In this document: in pieces, positions 1 through 7,967 of the stretch
Layout of the letters: each line of letters opens with the position of its first letter
Position numbering within the stretch: position 1 is the first letter of the stretch
Origin: an uncultured Lachnospiraceae bacterium
GTDB taxonomy: Bacteria; Bacillota; Clostridia; Lachnospirales; Lachnospiraceae
Length of the DNA stretch: 32,695 bases
Reading direction: 5' to 3'
Assembly (NCBI GenBank): GCA_910588965.1
Contig: CAJUSO010000026.1
Location: 1 to 32,695, forward strand
Position numbers and translations under genes: made by a program
The notes under the pieces: model-generated
Seen by the model: the letters and a program-made list of their open reading frames with translations, nothing else
Databases searched by the model: none
Told to the model about the DNA's origin: nothing

Positions 1-4
1 AAGT

Positions 5-21
5 CCCAACTGGCTGTTGGG
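5..21 (+). other. Small leader hairpin upstream of the CxxC-repeat gene
   Basis: CCCAAC and GTTGGG form a 6-bp stem with a 5-nt loop, about 25 nt before the AGGAGGAG ribosome binding site (47-54). It may be part of the 5' untranslated region. No function is assigned, and the promoter must lie outside the window. Confidence 0.3.
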
Positions 22-66
22 TACTGAAACCCTACACTTTTATATTAGGAGGAGACTTCAAATTTT

Positions 67-3000
67 ATGAGCTCAAAAAAGTTGAAACGTTTCTTAAGCT
101 TCGCATTGTCATTGAGCATGGTGTTCTCAATGAATGTGACAAGCTTTGCCGCTGAGGCTGCCATTCCAGCGGCGACCGATGCCATCGTAGAAGATGCATC
201 TGCAACCGAAGATGCCGGCGCAGCATTGACAGAGGATGAGGCCGGCAAAGACACTGCGGACGATGCAGGCCAGACACAGAACCCTGGGGATTCCGCAGAT
301 GACGCAGGCCAGACACAGGCCCCTGGGGATTCCACGGGCGATGCAGGCCAGACACAAACCCCTGGGGATTCCACAGGCGATGCAGGCCAGACACAGAACC
401 CTGGGGATTCCACGGGTGACACAGGCCAGACGCCGACAGATCCCGTTGACCCGCCAGCTGAATGTGCGCATGATTGGGTATCTTCAGCTATCATCCGGCA
501 GCCGGACTGCTCCACAGACACAACCGGCATCGAGCTGTTTACCTGCTCCAAATGCCAAGACACAAAGTATGAGCCTCTTGCCCCGAAGCATACCGCAGGG
601 GTGAGCACTGTCACAAAAGCTCCTACTTGCGTGGATAAGGGGGAGAAATCCACAACCTGTACTGTTTGCAGCAAGGCCTACACAGAAGAAATCCCTGCTA
701 CAGGCAAGCATGACACAGAGGAGAAAGTCACAGCCGCTACCTGCCAGGATCCCAAAAAAATTGAGCAGGTATGCCGTGTCTGCAAGGCAGTTATCAGCAG
801 CAGGACAGAAGGAGAGCCTGCAGACCATACCTACGAGGTAATACGCACAACTGCCGCCACCTGCACCACCGCTGGCAGCAGAGAGCTGGAATGTTCCGTA
901 TGCCAGGATACTAAGACAGAGACAATCCCTGCGCTTGGCGGAAACCATACAGAAGTGGATATCCCTGCTGTCGCTGCTACTTGCAACAAGAAGGGCATGA
1001 CAGCAGGCAAAAAGTGCTCTGTCTGCGGCACAATCACTGTGGCTCCTCAAGAATCCACAGAGCCCAAGCCCGACCATACAGAAGTGGATATCCCTGATGT
1101 TGATGCCACTTGCAGCGCAGCCGGATCTACCGGCGGCAAAAAATGCTCGGTTTGCGGCACAATCACTGAAGAGCCTACGGAGGCTCCCATAGATAATACC
1201 AAACATGTATGGGGCGATGACTTCACCGTATTAAAGCCCCCGGCAAACTGCACGGATACAGGCATCGGCTTATATACCTGCACCCTTTGCGGGAAGAGCC
1301 AGTACCAGACTATCGCAGACAGCCATGATTGGGACGAGGGAACAGTAACTACCGCCGCCACCTGCGGAACGGCAGGGGTAAAGACCTTCCATTGCAGGAA
1401 ATGCGACGAGACAAAGACAGAAAACATCCCGGCAACCAATAAGCACAACTTCGTAGAAGGCAGGTCTGAGGCAACCTGCATGCAGCCGGCCAAGGTCGGC
1501 AAGGTATGCTCCGTCTGCAAACAAGCTGACGGCGAGGCAAAGCCTGTTGAGGGAAGCAAGCCGCTTGGACATAAATGGGATGATGGAAAGGTTACCACAC
1601 AGCCAGGCTGTGACACACCGGGAGTAAAAACATCTACATGTACCCGTAAGGGATGCGACGGCGGGGAAGAAGGAAATCCGGCCACAAAGACAGAGACAAT
1701 CGCGGCGACCCATGACTGGCAAGAGGCCATCACAACCCCCGCAACCTGCACAGCGGCTGGTGTAAAAACTTTAACATGCAAAAACCCAAGTTGCCCACAG
1801 AAGAACGGAGAGACAGCATTCAGCAAAACAGAAGATATCCCAGCACTTGGCCATGACTTTGCAGAAAAGACACTTCCTGCCACCTGCTACCACGCAACGA
1901 GAACCGGCATGGTATGCAAGCGCTGCAAGACGCCGCAGGACGGAGATGGAAACTGGGTGGAATATGGACAGAAAGTTGCCCATGTATATGAGACTACTAA
2001 TACAGTTAATGCTACATGCACCACAGACGGCTCCATCACCAAAACCTGCAAGAATTGTCCTGAAACCTTTGAAGAGCAACCCGTAGAAAAGCATACCATA
2101 ACAGAAACCATCCCCGCTGGACATAAGTGGAATGAGTGGGTAGTAGATACACCAGCCACCTGCACGGCGCAAGGCGCAAGGCACAGAACCTGTAAAGTGT
2201 GCTATAATGGTACTACGGAGCCAAAAACAGGCTATGAAGAAGAAACCATCCCGGCCACACATACTTACGACAAGGGAACCATCAAACAGCAGCAGACTTG
2301 CGGCAATGATGAAATAACCTTGTTCACTTGTACAAAATGCACAGCAGATACTCCAGGGCATACCAAAGAAGAGCATACCAAAGTAGCAACCGGCAAGCAC
2401 AATTATGACGCCATCGTAGTTCCCGCGACCTGCACAACCGCAATGCAAGTAGGCGAACTTTGCAAGGTATGCAAGCAGCCTAAGCCAGGCAGCGAGATTG
2501 CCACCATCGGCAAACCCCTTGGGCATGACCTTGAGACCACGTACACTGCGCCAACCTGTACAGAAAACGGCAAGAGCGAGATTGTATGCAAACGGGAAGG
2601 CTGCGACCATAAGGCTACCATAGACCTTGGCAATATCGATGCTGAAAAAGCTACCAACCATGCTGGCACTACAAAAGACGTAGAAGCTATCCCAGCCACC
2701 TGCACTACCACAGGAACCGCAGCAGGAACACTTTGCACCAAATGCGGAAAAATGACAGCAGGCGGAGAAGAACTAGCAATTGATGCAGATGCGCATAAAT
2801 TTGTAATATCTACTACGCTTCTTGAAGCAACCTGCACGGAAGACGGCGCAGCCAAGTACGAGTGCGACCTCTGCCATAAAGCTGTGAAATTTGACGTAAT
2901 TGGGAAAGGGCACATCTTTGATGAAGCACATTGTGTCACCGTTCCAGCTACTTGCGTGAAAGCCGGCTCAAAGACTTATACCTGTGCAAGAGGATGCGAG

Positions 3001-4866
3001 GAAGAGGACAACACAAAAGTTGAGCCTATCCTGGCTACAGACCACAAATACGATGCCGGCGTAATAACCACTCCCGCAACCTGCGCCAAAGACGGCGTGA
3101 AGACATTTACCTGTACCAACGCAGGATGTACCGCAGATACAACGGGCCACACCAAGACAGAAGCTATTACCAAAACGGGCAAACACAACTTCCAGGACAA
3201 GGCAATACCTGCGACGTGCACAGCAAAGGCCAAGGTAGGAAGCTTCTGCAGCGTATGCGACGCGGAAAACCCAGCTATCACGCCTCAAGAGATAGGCCAA
3301 CCCCTTGGGCATGACTTAGAAGTTACGTACAGCGCACCAACCTGTACCAAAAACGGAATCAGCAAGGAAGCCTGCAAGCGCTGTGAATATGAGAACGAAA
3401 AAGACCTTTTCCAGGCAGGTATTGCAGGCGAAGAAGCAAAGGGACATAGCGACACCTTAGAGGATGTAGACGCCGTTCCCGGCACCTGCATGACCAAAGG
3501 GACCGCAGCAGGGAAAAAATGCCCTGTATGCGACGAAATAGTAGAGGGCGGAACAGAGACAGAAACAGACCCAGACAACCATGTATTCGAAGTCGTTACA
3601 ACTCTCGCAGCGCCTACCTGCACCACAGATGGGGCTGGGAAATTAAAGTGCAAGCTTTGCGAGAAGGAGCAATACGGCGTAATCAAAGCTTCCCATACCT
3701 GGGATGAGGCGCATCCTGTAATTGTACCGGCCACCTGCTTAACAGATGGTTCCAAGACTTTCCACTGCACCGTATGCGAGGAAGGCGAAAAGACAGAAAC
3801 CATCGCCAAAACAGGCCATAAATACAACAATGGCATCGTGACGACCCCTGCAACCTGCGGCAAGGCCGGCGTGAAGACATTTACCTGCACCAACGCAGGG
3901 TGCACGGCAGATACCGAGGGACATTCCTATACAGAGCCAATCGCTGCCACCAATCAGCACAATTACCAGGAAGGCTACATCGACGCCACCTGTACAGAGC
4001 CCATGAAGGCAGGACGCATCTGCACGGTATGCAATAAGCCGGATGGCGAGCTGCAGTCCGTTGGAAAGCCCCTGGGCCATGATATTGAATCAACTGTAAT
4101 CGAGGCCACCTGCGAAGAGGGCGCAAAGGCGGAAGAAACCTGCAAACGCTGCGACTATACGGCTACCAAAGACCTCAGCAACCTAATCCCTGCCAAAGGC
4201 CATAAGCCGGTAGAAGTTGCAGAGGTTCCAGCTACCTGCACCAAGGCAGGGACAGAAGCCGGGACAAAATGCTCCGTATGCGACAAATCATTGTCTGGCA
4301 TGGGCAAGATTGAGATTAATCCTGATAATCATGAATACGAGCTTGTAAACACCCTGGTAGAGCCTACCTGCACCACCCCTGGCGTTGGCAAATATGAGTG
4401 CCCCTGCGACTCCGTAAAATTTGATGAAATCGCCATCGACCCAGTCAATGGCCACAACTTCGTAGACGGCGTATGCCAGAACAATTGCGGAAAGAAAGCA
4501 GCTGCAGCCAGCACAGATGCAACCGCCGGCGTCATTGACGGAGAGAACAAAGTTACTTTTGAGAATTTAATCACGGTAACTGACCCGGATGCAACCGTAG
4601 TGGAAATGGGCATCTTATACATCACGGCAGAAGGCTACGCCGGGAACCCGGAAACAGACCTGACCGTCAGCAGCGCTTCTGGCGACGTAAGGAAAAAATC
4701 TACCACAGAAACTGGAACAGGTTACCGTTTCAGCCTGAAGGTCGGCACAAATGTCACCAGGAAGCTCTATGCCCGAGGCTTTATCACTGTAACAGACAAA
4801 GCCGGCAAGACCCAGACTTACTATGGCGATATCATTAGCGGAAGCTACAATGACTTTGCAGGGTAA
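67..4866 (+). CDS. Giant secreted Cys-rich protein with about 31 CxxC tandem repeats
   Basis: A 1599-aa secreted protein. Residues 1-29 form a signal peptide (KKLKR, hydrophobic core, cut near SFA-A). Residues 65-120 carry 13-residue Asp/Gly/Gln/Pro repeats (DAGQTQ-type). From about residue 132 to 1478 lie some 31 degenerate units of 30-45 residues, each with ATC, a Gly, then CxxC (sometimes CxxxC), and ending in Gly-His or Asn-His, so each unit offers three Cys and one His. Units 16-21, 22-27 and 28-31 align as a higher-order six-unit repeat of about 258 residues. Residues 1480-1599 form a Cys-free beta-rich C-terminal domain. No LPXTG sorting signal is visible. The start is well supported by AGGAGGAG 12 nt upstream. 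Such repeats recur in Lachnospiraceae surface proteins, but I know of no proven function. Metal binding or disulfide cross-linking is inference. It is translationally coupled to the lipoprotein 4 nt downstream. Confidence 0.9.
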   Translation: MSSKKLKRFLSFALSLSMVFSMNVTSFAAEAAIPAATDAIVEDASATEDAGAALTEDEAGKDTADDAGQTQNPGDSADDAGQTQAPGDSTGDAGQTQTPGDSTGDAGQTQNPGDSTGDTGQTPTDPVDPPAECAHDWVSSAIIRQPDCSTDTTGIELFTCSKCQDTKYEPLAPKHTAGVSTVTKAPTCVDKGEKSTTCTVCSKAYTEEIPATGKHDTEEKVTAATCQDPKKIEQVCRVCKAVISSRTEGEPADHTYEVIRTTAATCTTAGSRELECSVCQDTKTETIPALGGNHTEVDIPAVAATCNKKGMTAGKKCSVCGTITVAPQESTEPKPDHTEVDIPDVDATCSAAGSTGGKKCSVCGTITEEPTEAPIDNTKHVWGDDFTVLKPPANCTDTGIGLYTCTLCGKSQYQTIADSHDWDEGTVTTAATCGTAGVKTFHCRKCDETKTENIPATNKHNFVEGRSEATCMQPAKVGKVCSVCKQADGEAKPVEGSKPLGHKWDDGKVTTQPGCDTPGVKTSTCTRKGCDGGEEGNPATKTETIAATHDWQEAITTPATCTAAGVKTLTCKNPSCPQKNGETAFSKTEDIPALGHDFAEKTLPATCYHATRTGMVCKRCKTPQDGDGNWVEYGQKVAHVYETTNTVNATCTTDGSITKTCKNCPETFEEQPVEKHTITETIPAGHKWNEWVVDTPATCTAQGARHRTCKVCYNGTTEPKTGYEEETIPATHTYDKGTIKQQQTCGNDEITLFTCTKCTADTPGHTKEEHTKVATGKHNYDAIVVPATCTTAMQVGELCKVCKQPKPGSEIATIGKPLGHDLETTYTAPTCTENGKSEIVCKREGCDHKATIDLGNIDAEKATNHAGTTKDVEAIPATCTTTGTAAGTLCTKCGKMTAGGEELAIDADAHKFVISTTLLEATCTEDGAAKYECDLCHKAVKFDVIGKGHIFDEAHCVTVPATCVKAGSKTYTCARGCEEEDNTKVEPILATDHKYDAGVITTPATCAKDGVKTFTCTNAGCTADTTGHTKTEAITKTGKHNFQDKAIPATCTAKAKVGSFCSVCDAENPAITPQEIGQPLGHDLEVTYSAPTCTKNGISKEACKRCEYENEKDLFQAGIAGEEAKGHSDTLEDVDAVPGTCMTKGTAAGKKCPVCDEIVEGGTETETDPDNHVFEVVTTLAAPTCTTDGAGKLKCKLCEKEQYGVIKASHTWDEAHPVIVPATCLTDGSKTFHCTVCEEGEKTETIAKTGHKYNNGIVTTPATCGKAGVKTFTCTNAGCTADTEGHSYTEPIAATNQHNYQEGYIDATCTEPMKAGRICTVCNKPDGELQSVGKPLGHDIESTVIEATCEEGAKAEETCKRCDYTATKDLSNLIPAKGHKPVEVAEVPATCTKAGTEAGTKCSVCDKSLSGMGKIEINPDNHEYELVNTLVEPTCTTPGVGKYECPCDSVKFDEIAIDPVNGHNFVDGVCQNNCGKKAAAASTDATAGVIDGENKVTFENLITVTDPDATVVEMGILYITAEGYAGNPETDLTVSSASGDVRKKSTTETGTGYRFSLKVGTNVTRKLYARGFITVTDKAGKTQTYYGDIISGSYNDFAG
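259..435 (+). repeat. 39-bp in-frame tandem repeat (13-residue linker repeat)
   Basis: Four nearly identical 39-bp units begin at 259, 298, 337 and 376, and a degenerate fifth follows. They encode a 13-residue Gly/Asp/Gln/Pro-rich period next to the signal peptide. This is a flexible spacer likely to vary in copy number between strains. Confidence 0.85.
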
Positions 4867-4870
4867 TCTT

Positions 4871-5539
4871 ATGAATTTTATGAAAAACAATTGCAATCAC
4901 ATGAACTGCAGGCAACAGGACGGGACTGCGCCCCAAGCATGGCGCATCCCCAAACTCTTGCTCTGCGCACTCTTAAGTGTTTCCCTGGCTGCTTGCAGCA
5001 GCCAGGGCACACAAAATTTATCTGGGGACTCTTCCAAAACGCAGGACAGCGCCAATGGCGGATCCAAAGCAGATGAAAGCCAAGACAATCCCGAGGCGCA
5101 GGATAACGCCCAGAGCGATTCCAAATCGCAGGATAATGCCAATGGCAATCCCAAAGCAGATAATGCCCAGAGCGATTCTAAAACGCAGGAAGAACCTGTC
5201 TTAGAAGCTGGAGCCAGCGATGAAGAATTGCTGGAGGTGCTGAAAGACGACATCCATGTGGTGACGGAAGAAGAATTCCATGACACAGCCACAGGAATCT
5301 TAGAGCGCACTGCGGAATACACGGGGCAAATCTACCAATTGGAAGGCGTTCTCAAAATGGATGGGACGGCGCTTTGCCTGGCTCATGACGCAGAGGAGGA
5401 TTCCCCCCTTCTGCCCCTGAAATACCTGAAACCCGATTTCAAGGAGGGCGATAAGGTCCGCATCACCGGCATTGCCAGCCAGGACACGGAAAGCGATGAC
5501 GCAGCCGTTCTGGAGGTCGTGGTGGCGGAAGCCCTGTAA
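4871..5539 (+). CDS. Lipoprotein with low-complexity linker and C-terminal OB-fold-like domain
   Basis: A 222-aa product from the ATG at 4871, four bases after the upstream stop; the upstream in-frame ATG at 4823 lies inside the preceding gene and is less likely. An N-terminal hydrophobic segment ends in the lipobox LAAC with the modified Cys near residue 42, so the protein is probably anchored to the outer face of the membrane. Residues 45-108 are a Ser/Asp/Asn/Gln/Lys-rich tract with repeated QDNAQSDSK-like units. Residues 110-222 resemble an OB-fold (YTGQIYQLEGVL strand, KEGDKVRITGI strand), of the tRNA_anti-like type seen in other lipoproteins. That fold is inferred from pattern only. Coupling to the CxxC protein suggests the two act together at the surface. 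The ligand is unknown. Confidence 0.8.
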   Translation: MNFMKNNCNHMNCRQQDGTAPQAWRIPKLLLCALLSVSLAACSSQGTQNLSGDSSKTQDSANGGSKADESQDNPEAQDNAQSDSKSQDNANGNPKADNAQSDSKTQEEPVLEAGASDEELLEVLKDDIHVVTEEEFHDTATGILERTAEYTGQIYQLEGVLKMDGTALCLAHDAEEDSPLLPLKYLKPDFKEGDKVRITGIASQDTESDDAAVLEVVVAEAL

Positions 5540-5606
5540 GGGACAGAAAAAGCTATGGAAAAGAATCGGAACAAGCTAACAAGAAAGGAAAGAGAAGGAA
5601 ACGCAT

Positions 5607-5711
5607 ATGAGAGAATATGAAACTCCGGAATTGGAAATTATTACCTTTAAGAATGAAGATTTGATTTCTACCAGCGACGGCGTCATCACCGATCCAGATG
5701 AAGAAATTTAA
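5607..5711 (+). CDS. 34-aa acidic small peptide
   Basis: A short ORF with a convincing ribosome binding site (AGAAGGAA about 6 nt before the ATG), starting MREYETPELEIITF and ending DPDEEI. It is acidic, has no Cys and no signal peptide. It sits 67 nt after the lipoprotein gene and 61 nt before a strong terminator, so it is probably the last cistron of the same transcript. Short peptides of the form M-x-x-Y-E-x-P-E-(hydrophobic), with an 'ISTS' stretch in the second half, recur in Clostridia in my recollection. No function is known to me, and no RiPP-modifying enzyme gene is adjacent. Confidence 0.6.
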   Translation: MREYETPELEIITFKNEDLISTSDGVITDPDEEI

Positions 5712-5772
5712 ACCCCTGCCCCCTTACCGCCTTACACAAAGGCCTTACAGGGAGGGGCTAGCATAAAAAAGA

Positions 5773-5803
5773 CTGCCAGGCAGCCATTTTCGCTGCCTGG
5801 CAG
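5773..5803. terminator. Strong bidirectional intrinsic terminator
   Basis: A perfect 12-bp stem (CTGCCAGGCAGC with its complement) and a 7-nt loop. CTTTTCTTTTTC follows on the + strand. On the - strand the stem is followed by TCTTTTTTATG. It separates the CxxC-protein operon (+) from the convergent PPK2 gene (-). Confidence 0.93.
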
Positions 5804-5902
5804 CTTTTCTTTTTCTGTATCCCATCTCCGCTTAAGGCTCTTACGGCGCTTGGGGCCCTATCTTTGCCAAGCCCGCCCTATCCTTGGGAAATTTGCCGTG
5901 TC

Positions 5903-7372
5903 CTATGGAAGCTTTTTCTCAATCTCTTCCACTACAATCTTCAACGCCTTAATCCTGGCATATTTTTTATCATTGGATTCCAGCACATGCCAAGGGGCAA
6001 AGGTGGTGCTGGTCTTTTTCATCATCTCATTGACGGCTGTCTCATAGTAGTCCCATTTCTCCCGGTTGCGCCAGTCCTCTTCTGTAATCTTCCACTGCTT
6101 TTCCGGCGTGTTCTGGCGGTCGGTGAAACGCTGCAGCTGGACGTCCTTGTCTATCTGCACCCAGAATTTAATAAGGATGGCGCCCCAGTCTGCCAGTTCC
6201 TTCTCAAATTCATTAATCTCATTGTAGGCCCTCTGCCAGTCGTTCTCACTGCAGAACCCCTCTAAACGCTCCACCATCACCCTGCCGTACCAGGTACGGT
6301 CAAAAATGGCCACATGGCCGGTCTTAGGCAGGCGGTTCCAGAAGCGCCAGAGGTAATGGCGGGCCTTCTCGTGGGGTTCGGGGCTGGCAATGGGCTGCAC
6401 CTCATACCCCCTGGGATCCAGAGCCCCGGTAATCCTTTTAATATTGCCGCCCTTGCCCGCAGCGTCCCAACCCTCATAGGCAATGACAACCGGGATTTTC
6501 CTGCGGTACAGTTCGTTGTGCAGCACGCCCAGCCTTGCCTGCAGACGGCTTAATTCTTTCTTATATTCTTCCGTCGTCAAAGATTTATCCAGGGAAATCT
6601 CGGACAATTTCGGCATTTTTTCCATGGGGAAAACATTCTGCAGCAAAGGCACGGCGATGGAACGGTTCTTCAGGGCTGTGTCAATGCCGCTAACCAAGGT
6701 CTCCAGCACCTGGAGCTGCGCCCATTTCTTGCTCTTGGCATCCACGATATACCAAGGGGAAGTGGAAACATGCGTATCGTCCAGATACCTATCATAGGTT
6801 TTTAGGCATTTCTCATAATGCATATTCTGCCACTTGTCGTTCTCGCTGACCCGCCAGCTGGTATTCTCATCCTCTTCCAGGCCTTTTAAGCGCTTCTGCT
6901 GTTCCTTTTGGCTGATATGGAAGAAGAACTTCATCACCAGGTAGCCGTTGTCCGTCAGCTGGCGCTCAAAACGCTTCACGCTTTCAATCCTTTTCTTGTA
7001 TTCCTTGTCGCTTAAGCCATTGTGGAGGCTGTCCCTGGTAATCTCATCCATCCAGCCGGAATCCAGGAAGCAGAACTTCCCAGCCTCTGGGATTTTTACG
7101 AAATAACGGTACAGGAAGGGCTTACGCCTTTCCTCCTCTGTCGGGATATCCATGGTGGATACTTTGAAAAACCTAGGGTCAATGTTCAGTATTACTTTCC
7201 CCAGCACACTGCCCTTGCCGGCCGCCCCCCAGCCCTCGAACAGGACAAATACCGGGAGCTTATGCTCCTTTATCTGCATCTGCTGCACGGCCAGCTTGGC
7301 CTTTGCGGCTTTCAGCCGCTCTTCCAGTTCCTGCACCTCTGGCTTTTCCAGATGGTTCCAATCTTTCAGCAT
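5903..7372 (-). CDS. pap: Polyphosphate:AMP phosphotransferase (two-domain PPK2)
   Basis: A 489-aa cytoplasmic enzyme of the polyphosphate kinase 2 family, class II layout with two fused PPK2 domains. It transfers phosphate from polyphosphate to AMP, giving ADP. Walker A motifs are visible in both halves: GWGAAGKG near residues 47-54 and GWDAAGKG near 301-308. The C-terminal half has the full set (DRTWYGRVMVER lid/Walker B region, then WRNREKWDYYETAVNEM). The N-terminal half is more divergent (LDSGWMDE in place of DRTWYGR), which fits the known pattern where the C-terminal domain is catalytic and the N-terminal one structural. The length matches the family. The start is fixed by AAGGAGGAG 5 nt upstream. 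It is monocistronic, convergent with the upstream operon and ends at the shared terminator. Confidence 0.93.
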   Translation of the reverse strand: MLKDWNHLEKPEVQELEERLKAAKAKLAVQQMQIKEHKLPVFVLFEGWGAAGKGSVLGKVILNIDPRFFKVSTMDIPTEEERRKPFLYRYFVKIPEAGKFCFLDSGWMDEITRDSLHNGLSDKEYKKRIESVKRFERQLTDNGYLVMKFFFHISQKEQQKRLKGLEEDENTSWRVSENDKWQNMHYEKCLKTYDRYLDDTHVSTSPWYIVDAKSKKWAQLQVLETLVSGIDTALKNRSIAVPLLQNVFPMEKMPKLSEISLDKSLTTEEYKKELSRLQARLGVLHNELYRRKIPVVIAYEGWDAAGKGGNIKRITGALDPRGYEVQPIASPEPHEKARHYLWRFWNRLPKTGHVAIFDRTWYGRVMVERLEGFCSENDWQRAYNEINEFEKELADWGAILIKFWVQIDKDVQLQRFTDRQNTPEKQWKITEEDWRNREKWDYYETAVNEMMKKTSTTFAPWHVLESNDKKYARIKALKIVVEEIEKKLP

Positions 7373-7423
7373 TGCTTCTCCTCCTTTTCATTTTGTCTTA
7401 GGAATCTATAAATGCCCCCTAGC

Positions 7424-7554
7424 AAGCTGCGGGGCATGGCCTAGCTTGTTCTTTCCGCCCCAGGGGGCGGTGTATCTGCGCCCAAAGGGCGCTTACCGCC
7501 GCGGCGTCCTCCAAATATCCGCGCAAACGCGGCTGCTTGGAGGATACCGGTATC
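7424..7554. other. Serial GC-rich hairpins in an intergenic region
   Basis: Several consecutive perfect inverted repeats: CAAGCT/AGCTTG (7424-7449); CCGCCCC-AG-GGGGCGG (7455-7470); GCGCCC-AAA-GGGCGC (7478-7492); and a two-tier hairpin at 7508-7543 with outer CCTCCAA/TTGGAGG, a symmetric 4x4 internal loop, and inner CCGCG-CAAA-CGCGG. A palindrome around ACCGGT (7543-7554) follows. The first stems lie 5' of the PPK2 gene. Their density is beyond what a simple promoter needs. They could be a structured RNA, a REP-like element or attenuators. No family is recognised. Confidence 0.6.
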
Positions 7555-7569
7555 CCGGCGCAGCCATTC

Positions 7570-7704
7570 CCTGGAAGATAGGCCGCGCCGCTAAAAACCG
7601 GATCTGCTTTTACAGGGACACCGCCCTGGCCAATCACCTGGAAGATAAACCGCGCCGCTTAAAAACCGGATCTGCTTTTACAGGGACACCGCCCTGGCCA
7701 ATCC
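7570..7704. repeat. 67-bp tandem duplication
   Basis: Two head-to-tail copies (7570-7636 and 7637-7704) differ by a few bases and a one-base indel. Each begins CCTGGAAGATA and contains CAGGG-ACACCG-CCCTG, a small hairpin. No convincing ORF crosses them. A partial third start (CCTTGG) follows. Confidence 0.85.
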
Positions 7705-7826
7705 CTTGGCGGCGGACTATCCTTGGAATTATTTTACCACATATCTTGCGGTAAATCACTCTACTTCCTAATAATATATAGGGTTTTTACAGAGAAATTT
7801 ATAAAAACAAAAGATTGCCCGTTTAT

Positions 7827-7882
7827 TTCCCAAATTATATATACTTTATGGGAATGAAAGCAAACAGATATTTTGCTATAAT
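7827..7882 (+). promoter_or_regulatory. Extended -10 promoter of the esterase/GH43 gene with upstream dyad
   Basis: TATAAT at 7877-7882 is preceded by TG at the extended position (TGCTATAAT). There is no good -35 box. A TTCCCA/TGGGAA dyad (7827-7832 and 7849-7854) lies just upstream and could bind a regulator. The start codon is about 85 nt downstream. The AT-rich context (7740-7900) contrasts with the GC-rich repeats before it. Confidence 0.6.
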
Positions 7883-7967
7883 AAAAAATATCTGACATTT
7901 AATTCCCTTGTGCGCCAGCTATCTGCCGCATAAGGGGAGAGCAGAACCAGAAAGGAGGATACACGAC

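Noticed and set aside
259..435. 39-bp repeats considered as a CRISPR array
   Set aside because: They are contiguous, in frame, encode a linker and have no spacers; no cas genes are present.
460..4500. Multiheme cytochrome (CxxCH) reading of the CxxC repeats
   Set aside because: Almost none of the CxxC motifs is followed by His; I saw one clear case (CDLCH), so heme attachment is not supported.
484..4625. Several long ORFs on the - strand within the CxxC-repeat gene (for example 1771-2661 and 1047-1883)
   Set aside because: They mirror the biased repeat codons of the + strand gene, have no family pattern and no ribosome binding sites.
7570..7704. Tandem duplication considered as a CRISPR array
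   Set aside because: Only two head-to-tail copies with no unique spacers.
7908..7967. TTG start 20 codons upstream of the esterase/GH43 gene
   Set aside because: The ATG at 7968 has a consensus ribosome binding site and directly begins the signal peptide.
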